Shown: in pieces, positions 1-6,261 of the stretch
Numbering within the stretch: the first letter of the stretch is position 1
Layout: each line of letters begins with the position of its first letter
NCBI GenBank assembly: GCA_946886245.1
Contig: CAMPIF010000137.1
Coordinates: 1-9,350 of the forward strand
DNA length: 9,350 nt
Source of the DNA: Ectopseudomonas composti
GTDB lineage: Bacteria; Pseudomonadota; Gammaproteobacteria; Pseudomonadales; Pseudomonadaceae
Reading direction: 5' to 3'
Position numbers and translations under genes: made by a program
Notes under the pieces: model-generated
The model's database searches: none
Seen by the model: the letters and a program-made list of their open reading frames with translations, nothing else
What the model was told of the DNA's origin: nothing

Positions 1-318
1 GTTGAGCGACAGCAGACGCTGCTTGTGGGCCGGGTCGGGATGTTCCAGAGCGAATTTGTGCGGCAGGTCGATGACGAAACCTGAGTTGCGCCCGGAAGCG
101 CCCTGGCCGACACGCTGGGCGTCGACCAGGATGATGCGTTTATCCGGCAGCAGCTCGCCAAGGCGACGCGCAGCGGCCAGGCCGGCGAAACCGGCGCCGA
201 TCACCGTATAGTCGGCACGTTGCTCGCCTTGCAGGCGCTTGCACGCGGGTTGCTGCGCCAGCGCGGCGTACCAGCCGCAGCTGCTGTCGTCATGGGGCAG
301 ATTGATTTGCTTGCTCAT
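1..318 (-). CDS. FAD-dependent amine/amino-acid oxidase (DadA/PuuB-like), N-terminal part only
   Basis: The first 106 residues are visible; the rest lies beyond the left edge. The Rossmann FAD-binding motif G41-x-G43-x-x-G46 (VIGAGFAGLAAARRL) follows an N-terminal extension of about 36 residues. A second strand ends in Asp66 (RIILVDA), the usual ribose-binding acidic residue. Next comes GQGASGRNSGF (71-81), the conserved FAD-contacting segment of the DAO family that includes gamma-glutamylputrescine oxidase and related amine oxidases. Members oxidatively deaminate or dealkylate amines to aldehyde plus amine and peroxide. The start ATG (base 318) is preceded by GAGGG, whose GA belongs to the stop of the upstream reductase gene, with a 7-nt spacer; the two genes are 10 bases apart. 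It is therefore the last visible gene of the Rieske operon and is probably translationally coupled. The substrate cannot be read from this fragment; an N-methylated or primary amine produced in the same pathway is an inference. Confidence 0.85.
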   Translation of the reverse strand, partial: MSKQINLPHDDSSCGWYAALAQQPACKRLQGEQRADYTVIGAGFAGLAAARRLGELLPDKRIILVDAQRVGQGASGRNSGFVIDLPHKFALEHPDPAHKQRLLSLN

Positions 319-328
319 GCGCGTGCCC

Positions 329-1735
329 TCAGGCCACTGATCGTTGTGCGTTCTGGCAGCTTTGCAGCCAGCTGTTGCGCTGGGTCTGTGCCTGTCGTCC
401 GAGCAGGACGAAGCCGCACGCCAGCCCCTGAGCATCGTAGAAACCGGCGCTCAGCCCATCGGCGCTCGGCGTGCAGCGCCATTCACCGGCAGTGCCGGGT
501 GCCGGTGCCAGCAGGCACAGGGGCGCGGCCGGGGTTTTCACCGTCACCGGCATCAGCGGATAGCTCACCGTCGTCGGCTGGCCGAGCAAGGTCTTGCAAA
601 GGGCGGCAATGCCCTGATTGATCGGTGCCAGGTACGGCAGCAATTGCCCATCGACTTCGATGCAATCGCCCAGGGCGTAGATGCCTGGTTGCGAGCTCTG
701 CAGCTGAGCATCGACCCGAATCCCACGACCCACGGCCAACCCGGCGCCTTTGGCCAGGCCCAGATTGGGTTGCAGGCCGACAGCCGAGAGCACCAGATCG
801 GCCTCCAGGCTTTCGCCATTGGCCAGGGTCAGGCGCTAGCCCAGCTCCCGCGCGTCGACACGACGCACGGTGGTCTGCCGGTGCCAACTGCCGCCCAGCT
901 CGGCCAACGCGTTTTGCAGATGCTGCCCGGCTTCGGCCGGCAGCAGACGCTCCATCGGCCATTTGCCGAGGCCGATGACGCTAACCTGAAAACCGCTGGC
1001 TGCCAGGTCGTTGGCGAACTCACAGCCGATCAGACCATCGCCGAGAATCGCCACGCGCCGCACGCCGATCAAGCGCTCGCGGAAACTGCGATAGTCATGC
1101 AGGTTGTTGACGCTGATCAGCGCATCGCTGGCCCCTTCGATGGGCAGGCGAATCGGTGCGGCACCGCTGGCCAGGACCAGTTGGCCGTATTCCATCTCAC
1201 CGATATTGGTGTGCAGGCGCCGCGCCGTGGTGTCGATGCGCTCCACCGTGCAATGCGGGTAGACGCGAATCTTCAGGCGCTTCTCGATGGCCAGCGCCGA
1301 TTCACCGGCCAGCGCGTCAGCGCTTTTGCCCTGAGCCAGGCCGATGGACAGCGCCGGCTTGGAATACAGGTGGCCGGATTCCTGAGTCAGCACGCGAATG
1401 TCTACCTCGGCATCGGCGCGGCGCAGGGCCTGGGCCAGACCATAACCGGCATAACCGCTACCGATGTTGACGATAGGCTGACGCACCTCGGCCGCCACCG
1501 CCTGCAGCTGTTGCGGCGGCACCGGCAGCGGCGTGCTGAGCGGCGCTGCCGCAGCGGCGACTACCGGGCTGATATCGAGCATCTCGAAATCTTCCTTGCC
1601 GACTTTGCACTCCGGGCACTTCCAGTCCGCCGGTACGTCTTCCCAACGAGTGCCGGCGACGATGCCGTCGTCCGGCCAGCCCAAGGCCTCGTCGTAGATC
1701 AGGCCGCAGACCACACAGAGCCAGGTCTTGAACAT
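329..1735 (-). pseudogene. Rubredoxin-rubredoxin reductase fusion, interrupted by an in-frame TAG at codon 300
   Basis: The frame would encode 468 residues. Residues 1-54 are a complete rubredoxin: C7-x-x-C10-G-L-I-Y and C40-P-E-C43 bind one iron. An Ala/Pro-rich linker (about 55-86) leads to an FAD/NAD(P)H reductase. It has an FAD motif G92-S-G94-Y-A-G97, YSKPALS (124-130) and an NAD motif GDGLIGCEFANDL (232-244). Beyond the stop come the second FAD motif YALGD (353-357) and the C-terminal domain typical of rubredoxin reductases (MPVTVKTP onward). Codon 300 (bases 836-838) is TAG. The frame is otherwise open for 168 more codons with conserved motifs, so this is a point change (CAG or a Tyr codon to TAG), not a frameshift. 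A 299-residue product would lack YALGD and probably be inactive. ATG at 1735 has GGGGGAG 8 nt upstream and lies 5 bases after the aldehyde dehydrogenase stop. Such proteins pass electrons from NAD(P)H to an oxygenase, here most likely the Rieske protein (inference). Sequencing error remains possible. Confidence 0.88.
836..838 (-). other. Premature in-frame amber codon (TAG) in the rubredoxin reductase frame
   Basis: On the minus strand the codons read ...CTG GGC TAG CGC CTG ACC..., giving ARELG-stop-RLTLANGE. The upstream part (1735 to 839) and the downstream part (835 to 329) share one reading frame, and their joined translation follows the expected rubredoxin reductase fold without gap or overlap. 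A single C-to-T change from CAG, or a change of the third base of TAC/TAT, would explain it. Confidence 0.93.
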
Positions 1736-1740
1736 TGCGC

Positions 1741-3186
1741 TCACTCCCCCGCCACGCGAATGGCGACGTTCTTGGTGCGTACGTAGCTGTACAGCGCTTC
1801 CTGGCCCTTCTCGCGGCCGAAACCGGACAGACCGACGCCGCCGAACGGCGTTTCGATACCGCCGGCATACCATTCGTTGACGAATACCTGGCCGGCGCGC
1901 AGGCGCCGCACGCAGCGCATGGCACGGCTGATGTCCTGAGTGAACACGCCAGCGACCAGACCGAAATCGGTGCCGTTGGCAATATCAATGGCCTGTTCTT
2001 CGCTGTCGAAGGGAATGATCGCCAGCACCGGGCCGAACACCTCTTCCTGGGCGATGCACATGTCCGCGCGCACGTCACGGAACACTGTCGGGCGCATGAA
2101 GTGCCCGGCCAGTTCGCCATGAGCCTCGCCACCGGTGGCCAGTACCGCGCCCTCATCGACTGCGCGCCGACACAGGGTTTCGATGCTGGCCAGTTGTCCG
2201 GCGCTGACCACCGGGGTGAGGTCCGGGTTGTCCTGGCCGAGGCCGACGCTGAGCCCTTCGGCCAGCTCGACCACCGCCTGGACGATGTCTTCGTAGATCT
2301 CGCGCTGAACCAACAGGCGCGACATGGCCGAGCAGACCTGCCCGGCATTGAAGAAGATGCCGCTCTTGACGCTGGCCAGCAGTTGCTTGCGGTCGACATC
2401 GGCAAAGGCAATGGCCGCCGATTTGCCGCCCAGCTCCATGACGCTGGGAATGGCGTTGGCCGCCGCATCACGGAGAATCGACTGGCCGGTGGGTACCGAG
2501 CCGGTGAAAACGATCTGGTCGACCTTGGCACTGCTCACCAGATACGCCCCGACCTCGCGGCCACGGCCGCAGATCAGGTTGATCGCGCCCTGCGGTAAAC
2601 CAGCCTTGACGATGGCGCGCACCAGCACGCACATGCCCAGCGGCGACAGCTCCGGCGACTTGATCACCACCGCGTTACCGGCAGCCAGCGCCGGCGCCAG
2701 GGAACGAGCGCAGATGGACACCGGGAAATTCCACGGCACGATCTGCGCCGACACGCCCATGGGGTCGTAGACGGTGAAGTCCATGTAGCCGTTGCCCAGC
2801 GGGATCGAGGTGCCCTCGATCTTGTCCGCCATGCCGGCGTAGTACTCGAAGTAGCGTGCAGCCTCGATGAACTCGTCGCGGGCATCGTTGATGCTCTTGC
2901 CATTCTCCTGGCACAGCACCCAGGCGCCCTCGTCCGCCACCGCACGGATTTCCTCAGCGATGCGCAGCAGCCAACTGACCCGCTGCGCCGGTCGGGCGCG
3001 AGTCAGCTCACCGCTGTCGGCGCAGCGACGCGCCGCCAGCAGGGCTCGCTCGGCGTCTTCGACGGTCGCCTGGGCGATGGTCGCCAGCGGCTCGGCGGTG
3101 CCGGGGTTGTTCACGCTCAGGTGCTGGGCGCTGTCGACCCAGGCACCATCGATGTAATTGAGCCAGTGAGAGGCAATCGGATACAT
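1741..3186 (-). CDS. NAD(P)+-dependent aldehyde dehydrogenase (ALDH superfamily, betaine-aldehyde/semialdehyde type)
   Basis: The 481-residue protein has the usual length and every catalytic landmark of the family. PWNFP carries oxyanion-hole Asn153. KSPE carries Lys176 and Glu179, the cofactor-ribose region. FTGS (227-230) is the Rossmann turn, MELGGKS carries general base Glu251, and FNAGQVCSA carries nucleophile Cys285. EEVFGPV and PFGGVGLSGFGRE complete the C-terminal half. It oxidises an aldehyde to its acid in the cytoplasm, most likely the aldehyde released by the upstream oxygenase or the downstream amine oxidase (inference). The frame is open upstream to 3297, but ATG at 3186 is chosen because GGAG lies 9 nt before it, directly abutting the TGA of the Rieske gene 13 bases upstream. 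The family is certain. The substrate is not: betaine aldehyde, malic or succinic semialdehyde and others are all possible. Confidence 0.95.
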   Translation of the reverse strand: MYPIASHWLNYIDGAWVDSAQHLSVNNPGTAEPLATIAQATVEDAERALLAARRCADSGELTRARPAQRVSWLLRIAEEIRAVADEGAWVLCQENGKSINDARDEFIEAARYFEYYAGMADKIEGTSIPLGNGYMDFTVYDPMGVSAQIVPWNFPVSICARSLAPALAAGNAVVIKSPELSPLGMCVLVRAIVKAGLPQGAINLICGRGREVGAYLVSSAKVDQIVFTGSVPTGQSILRDAAANAIPSVMELGGKSAAIAFADVDRKQLLASVKSGIFFNAGQVCSAMSRLLVQREIYEDIVQAVVELAEGLSVGLGQDNPDLTPVVSAGQLASIETLCRRAVDEGAVLATGGEAHGELAGHFMRPTVFRDVRADMCIAQEEVFGPVLAIIPFDSEEQAIDIANGTDFGLVAGVFTQDISRAMRCVRRLRAGQVFVNEWYAGGIETPFGGVGLSGFGREKGQEALYSYVRTKNVAIRVAGE

Positions 3187-3202
3187 GGCGGTCTTCTCCT
3201 CA
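3187..3202 (-). promoter_or_regulatory. Translational-coupling ribosome binding site between oxygenase and aldehyde dehydrogenase genes
   Basis: The minus strand reads TGAGGAGAAGACCGCC before ATG. The oxygenase stop TGA is directly followed by the Shine-Dalgarno core GGAG with a 9-nt spacer to the aldehyde dehydrogenase ATG. Similar stop-adjacent sites precede the reductase (GGGGGAG then TGA, 8 nt to ATG) and the amine oxidase (TGAGGG, 7 nt to ATG). This supports one co-translated operon. Confidence 0.75.
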
Positions 3203-4390
3203 GGCGTTCTGCGCGATGGCCAGCAACTTGCGCGCGGCCCACTGGTGGAAGTAGTGAGTCGGGATATCCATTTCCGGGGAGAACGCACCGCCGCCATAAC
3301 CCGGCGAGTGACGGCCCTTCTGCATGCCTTCGACCGAGGCGATGTCCTCGGCGAAGACCACCTTCCACGATTCCAGAATCGCGTTGCGGCAGGCGGCGTA
3401 CTCGTCGCTCAGCGCCTCGTCACCGACATAGAACAGACGCAGGTGTTCGATGGTACGGCCCGGTGCGACTGGCTCGAGTTGCATGGCGAAGGCGTGGTCC
3501 GCCTGGATGCCCAGCAGCACGTTGGGGAAGAAGGCCACGTACTCGGCATTGCGCAGGCGGTCCTGCGGCCAGCTTGGGAACTGCGGCAGGTGGGTGCCGG
3601 CAACGTCCGAGAGGTTATAGGCGTAACTGCCCTGGCCAGCGAACTGCTCGTCGAAGAGGATGTTGTAGTGATCTTCCAGGCGCGAGTAAGTGTTCAGGCT
3701 CGGGTGAACCCACGGCAGGTGGTACGCCTCGCAGTAGTTCTCCACGGCCAGCTTCCAGTTGCAGGCGATGTCCAGGGTGGTGGCATCCATGTTGGCGCGG
3801 CGGCGCATCAGGTTCATGCCATCGTCACCGAGGAACTGGCTCCAGCGCGCGGTCAGCGGCGCCAGCATCTCTTCCAGCGGCTGCGCATCGCCAGACAGGT
3901 TGACGAACACCATGTCCATCCAGATGGCACTGCGAATGGCTTTGAGGCCATGCTTCTCGCAGGCGAAGCGCTCATCCTTGTGCTTGTCGATGCCACCGAC
4001 GTGCGGCGTGCCCTTGAGGCCGCCGTTGAGGTCGTAGGTCCAGGAATGGTAGGGGCAGCGAATCACGCCCTGCACGGTGCCGGCCTCTTCCACCAGCTTC
4101 ATGCCACGGTGGCTGCAGACGTTGTGGAATACCTGCACCAGGCCTTCACGGTTGCGCATCAGCAGCAGCGGCAGGCCCATGAAATCGACCGGTTTGACCG
4201 AGCCGTTCTGGCTCAGGTCGCTGGCGAAACCAACGCAGGCCCAGGTCTTGCCCATGATCTGGTCGCGCTCGAGCTCGAACAGCTTCTGATCGGTGTAGAA
4301 CGCGTTGGACAGGCCGGTGGCTTCGTGGATCGGCGCGAGTACGGTTTCCAGCTGACGCACTGGGATTTGCTGAGAAGTGGCTTGAGTCAT
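3200..4390 (-). CDS. Rieske non-haem iron oxygenase alpha subunit (CntA/YeaW or choline-monooxygenase-like, bridging Glu)
   Basis: The 396-residue product is a normal-length terminal oxygenase. The Rieske [2Fe-2S] ligands are C92-S-H94 and C112-P-Y-H115 (CSHRG ... CPYHSW). The mononuclear iron site is built by H224 and H229 (YHLPWVH) and, by position, D349 in FAEDIASVEGMQ. The residue bridging Rieske cluster and iron between subunits is normally Asp in NWKLxxDN; here it is Glu218 in NWKLAVENYCEAYH. A bridging Glu is known from the carnitine-to-trimethylamine oxygenase CntA/YeaW, so a quaternary or N-alkyl ammonium substrate is favoured (inference). The frame is open to 4525, but ATG at 4390 is preferred because AGGGG precedes it by about 9 nt and the translation before it has no family character. 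It is the first gene of the operon and follows a 414-bp regulatory gap after the LysR gene. No plant-type ferredoxin reductase is in the window, so the rubredoxin-reductase is the only visible electron donor. Confidence 0.93.
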   Translation of the reverse strand: MTQATSQQIPVRQLETVLAPIHEATGLSNAFYTDQKLFELERDQIMGKTWACVGFASDLSQNGSVKPVDFMGLPLLLMRNREGLVQVFHNVCSHRGMKLVEEAGTVQGVIRCPYHSWTYDLNGGLKGTPHVGGIDKHKDERFACEKHGLKAIRSAIWMDMVFVNLSGDAQPLEEMLAPLTARWSQFLGDDGMNLMRRRANMDATTLDIACNWKLAVENYCEAYHLPWVHPSLNTYSRLEDHYNILFDEQFAGQGSYAYNLSDVAGTHLPQFPSWPQDRLRNAEYVAFFPNVLLGIQADHAFAMQLEPVAPGRTIEHLRLFYVGDEALSDEYAACRNAILESWKVVFAEDIASVEGMQKGRHSPGYGGGAFSPEMDIPTHYFHQWAARKLLAIAQNA

Positions 4391-4460
4391 TGTTGTTATC
4401 CCCTGCAAGGCACGGTGGTGGTGATCGGCAAGCGTTCGGGCGCTGCTCGTTGGGCACCAG

Positions 4461-4487
4461 TGTCGAAAAGCAGGGGATTGTTCGACA
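4461..4487. promoter_or_regulatory. Operator-like dyad TGTCGAA-N13-TTCGACA
   Basis: The 7-bp arms 4461-4467 and 4481-4487 are perfect inverted repeats separated by 13 bp. The dyad lies 71-97 bp upstream of the Rieske ATG, 11 bp from the larger palindrome at 4499-4537. It could be the activation half of a LysR-type binding region or a site for another regulator. No convincing -35/-10 pair can be placed around it by eye. Confidence 0.4.
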
Positions 4488-4498
4488 AACGATTTTTT

Positions 4499-4537
4499 GC
4501 ACTGACATTTATGACTAAAAATCATAAATGTCAGTGC
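4499..4537. promoter_or_regulatory. Perfect 16-bp-arm palindrome upstream of the Rieske operon (candidate LysR operator)
   Basis: Left arm GCACTGACATTTATGA (4499-4514) and right arm TCATAAATGTCAGTGC (4522-4537) match at all 16 positions around a 7-bp spacer (CTAAAAA). At the centre, T4512-GA-N7-TC-A4524 is a symmetrical T-N11-A, the classic core of LysR-type regulator sites. It sits 109-147 bp before the oxygenase ATG and downstream of the regulator gene. A transcription terminator for the regulator is less likely: on the minus strand the sequence following the stem is A-rich (AAAAAATCG), not a T tract. Regulator identity is an inference from proximity. Confidence 0.65.
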
Positions 4538-4804
4538 CGAAGGATGACTAAACCCAGCAAATACGCGGCCTCATCCATGCCATGAGCTCATCGACTCATG
4601 ACGAGAAATGGTTTGTCCGGTGGTGCTGGCAGTGCCATCTTGCCGCCACTGCGCAACGCTCCGCAGGCACTCGCCAACCCGGTAAAGGCTGCCTGCTGCG
4701 CAGCGGTTCTACGCCACCAGCGCAGCACCGTACCTCTCACTGATCGCCCGTGCTGCCGGCGACCTACGGCCTGCCTCAGGTCAAAAGCCTGCGGCAGGCT
4801 CGTC
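4538..4804. other. Remainder of the LysR-Rieske intergenic gap, no gene recognised
   Basis: Besides the possible terminator, this stretch holds a perfect 10-bp palindrome ATGAGCTCAT (4582-4591) and an 8-bp inverted repeat TGCTGCGC/GCGCAGCA (4694-4701 and 4720-4727, 18-bp spacer). Open frames across it give Arg/Pro/Cys-rich translations typical of non-coding GC-rich DNA. I see no coding gene. Confidence 0.5.
4786..4800 (-). terminator. Possible weak intrinsic terminator after the LysR gene
   Basis: The minus strand reads AGCCTGC-C-GCAGGCT followed by TTTGA, beginning 4 bases after the LysR stop codon. With a realistic 3-nt loop the stem is 6 bp and GC-rich, but the T tract is short (four T including the last stem base). 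It may stop or attenuate transcription out of the regulator gene. Confidence 0.35.
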
Positions 4805-5731
4805 TCAACCTGCCTGCACCTCATCACCGGGCACGCTGGCGACCTGCTCCATCAACCAGTTGCGAAAGCGCTGCACACTCTGCCGACTGCTGCGGCCCAG
4901 CGGTTCGAGCAGGCAGAACTGTGCGTCGGTGTGCAGCGTGACATCGATGGGCCGCACCAGTGCGCCGGTCTGCAGATGGTTGTCGACCAGGTTCGACCAG
5001 GCCAGCGCGATACCCTGCCCGCTAAGCGCCGACTGGATCAGCATCGAGTAGCTGTTGATATTGATCCGATGGCGCGGCTCGCGCGCCTTGTAGCCCATGC
5101 GCTGGAACCACTCCGGCCAGCTGATCCAGTCGCGCTGCGGATCTTCCAACCACAACCAGGTGCCGGTGGCCAGCTGCGTCGGCTCGCAGAAATCCGGGTG
5201 CTTGGCCAGGTAACCGGGGCTGCACACGGGAAACACCTCTTCGGCGAACAGCGACGTCACCTGCATGTTCTTCGGCGGCGTGCGGCAGTAGTACAGCGCC
5301 AGGTCGCAGTCCAGGCGGGAGAAATCCTTGACGTGGTCGTAGGCGATGATGCGCAGGTCCACCTCTTCGTTGTCACGCTGGAACTCGGCCACACGCGGCA
5401 ACAGCCAGAGCGAGGCCATGGCGGTACTGGTCACCACCGTGACCTGCTGCGCGCCACGCCAGTGACGGATCTCGCCGGTGGCATGGGCCAGTTGCAACAG
5501 GGCTTCGCGCACCGTGTCGTAGTAGTGACTGCCGGTCGGGCTGAGGTTGATCTCGCGGGTGGTGCGTTCGAACAGGGTCTTGCCGAGGTAGTCCTCGAGC
5601 AGGCGCACCTGTCGGCTGATCGCACCCTGGGTGACGTTCAATTCCTTGGCCGCGAGAGTGAAACTCAGGTTTCGCGCGGCCGACTCGAACGCCACCAGGC
5701 TATTGAGTGGGGGCAGAGGTTGAATCTTCAT
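4805..5731 (-). CDS. LysR-type transcriptional regulator (GcvA-like subgroup)
   Basis: The 308-residue protein is the standard LysR-type length. A winged helix-turn-helix occupies about residues 8-67. It contains SFTLAAKELNVTQGAISRQV, the recognition region, and then LEDYLGKTLFERTTREINLSPTG, close to the GcvA/AmpR-type N-terminus. The rest is a periplasmic-binding-protein-like effector domain (about 95-300) that would sense a pathway metabolite. The N-terminus MKIQPLPPLNSL fits the family, so ATG at 5731 is kept, although no good Shine-Dalgarno sequence precedes it. The gene is in the same orientation as the oxygenase operon rather than divergent from it, with its stop 414 bp before the oxygenase start. 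The palindrome at 4499-4537 is the likely target. Control of the operon, probably activation with an unknown amine as inducer, is inferred from position. Confidence 0.93.
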   Translation of the reverse strand: MKIQPLPPLNSLVAFESAARNLSFTLAAKELNVTQGAISRQVRLLEDYLGKTLFERTTREINLSPTGSHYYDTVREALLQLAHATGEIRHWRGAQQVTVVTSTAMASLWLLPRVAEFQRDNEEVDLRIIAYDHVKDFSRLDCDLALYYCRTPPKNMQVTSLFAEEVFPVCSPGYLAKHPDFCEPTQLATGTWLWLEDPQRDWISWPEWFQRMGYKAREPRHRININSYSMLIQSALSGQGIALAWSNLVDNHLQTGALVRPIDVTLHTDAQFCLLEPLGRSSRQSVQRFRNWLMEQVASVPGDEVQAG

Positions 5732-6081
5732 GCAGGCAATTCACGCAGGCGTTGTTGTTATTTGGCCGCTGTCTGGGGAGCGGCTCGACCTGAAGCATGC
5801 AGCTTGTAGCGTTAAACCGATACACGTCGCGAGAGAAAAGTCACAGCTCGGGTAGACTTGCACACCGCCGCCCGCAGTTGCGCCACTGCGCGACGGATAC
5901 CAGTAGAACAGCGCCGCGCCAGCGTTTCTTGCCTGAAAACCCCGTCAACACGTCAGAACGCGTCATCCCACATGTCTCTGGAAAACGCCCGTGTTAACGG
6001 GGTAGAACTCGCATGCTCAATCGGCCGGCCAGGTGGCTGCATTGCAATCCAGTACGTGTGCGTCCTGTAAATTGCGCTCGA
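5732..6081. other. Intergenic region between LysR gene and chemoreceptor remnant
   Basis: About 350 bp without a recognisable gene. It contains a 6-bp hairpin GCCGCT/AGCGGC (5765-5770 and 5779-5784) in the LysR upstream region and a longer 14-bp inverted repeat (5939-6003, listed separately). Short open frames here do not resemble known proteins. The LysR promoter should lie near 5740-5820, but I cannot place -35/-10 boxes with confidence. Confidence 0.5.
5939..6003. repeat. 14-bp inverted repeat (13 of 14 matching) with 37-bp spacer
   Basis: ACCCCGTCAACACG (5939-5952) and CGTGTTAACGGGGT (5990-6003) are complementary at 13 of 14 positions. The pair lies between the chemoreceptor remnant and the LysR gene. 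There is no T tract on either side, so a simple terminator is unlikely. It could be a looping operator, a structured RNA stem or a scar of a mobile element; nothing visible decides. Confidence 0.5.
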
Positions 6082-6261
6082 CTACTGTTCGACAGCTCTC
6101 AGGTGTTGGCTGACTTCGGCAGTGACTGCAGCCTGTTGATGGGGCGCAGTTGCAATCAACTCGTTCATGCGGGTTATGCCTCCAATCTCCCGGGCAACGG
6201 TCCGAATGATTTCGGCAGTGCTTGATGCAACTGCGCACGCTATCGCGACCCTGCTACAGAA
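6082..6261 (-). pseudogene. Remnant of a second methyl-accepting chemotaxis protein (C-terminal helix)
   Basis: Directly after the TAA of the intact chemoreceptor, in the same frame, the sequence reads on for 59 codons to TAG (6082-6084). It contains STAEIIRTVAREIGGITRMN followed by ELIATAPHQQAAVTAEVSQH. This matches the usual C-terminal helix of chemoreceptors (pattern I..I..MN.qIA.AaeEQs.v..eis.nl), with decayed positions such as APHQQ for AAEEQ. It has no start of its own and no signalling tip. It is probably what is left of a neighbouring or replaced chemoreceptor gene after recombination. A readthrough extension of the intact gene is possible but less likely, because that protein already has a complete C-terminus. 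Confidence 0.65.

Noticed and set aside
836..838. TAG as a pyrrolysine or other recoding codon
   Set aside because: Pyrrolysine systems are not known in Pseudomonas-like bacteria and the enzyme is not a methylamine methyltransferase. A nonsense mutation or sequence error is simpler.
329..838. A separate small gene for the downstream half of the reductase
   Set aside because: The only early start candidate (GTG at 793) lies within a conserved reductase strand and has no good ribosome binding site. The segment continues the upstream frame exactly.
344..1786. A 480-codon open frame on the plus strand
   Set aside because: It lies antisense to the rubredoxin-reductase gene, whose motifs are unmistakable. 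The plus-strand translation has no known motif and is a GC-bias shadow.
4390..4399. Shared 10-mer ATAACAACAA (minus strand) before both the oxygenase and LysR genes (also 5752-5761)
   Set aside because: It is short and low-complexity, at different distances from the two starts (abutting versus about 20 nt), and could be chance.
3185..4585. A 466-codon open frame on the plus strand
   Set aside because: It is antisense to the Rieske oxygenase gene, has no ribosome binding site and no family motif.
4598..5809. A 403-codon open frame on the plus strand
   Set aside because: It is the antisense shadow of the LysR gene; its translation shows no recognisable fold.
5939..6003. Integron attC-like site
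   Set aside because: The arms do not contain matching RYYYAAC and GTTRRRY core sites, and no cassette or integrase is present.
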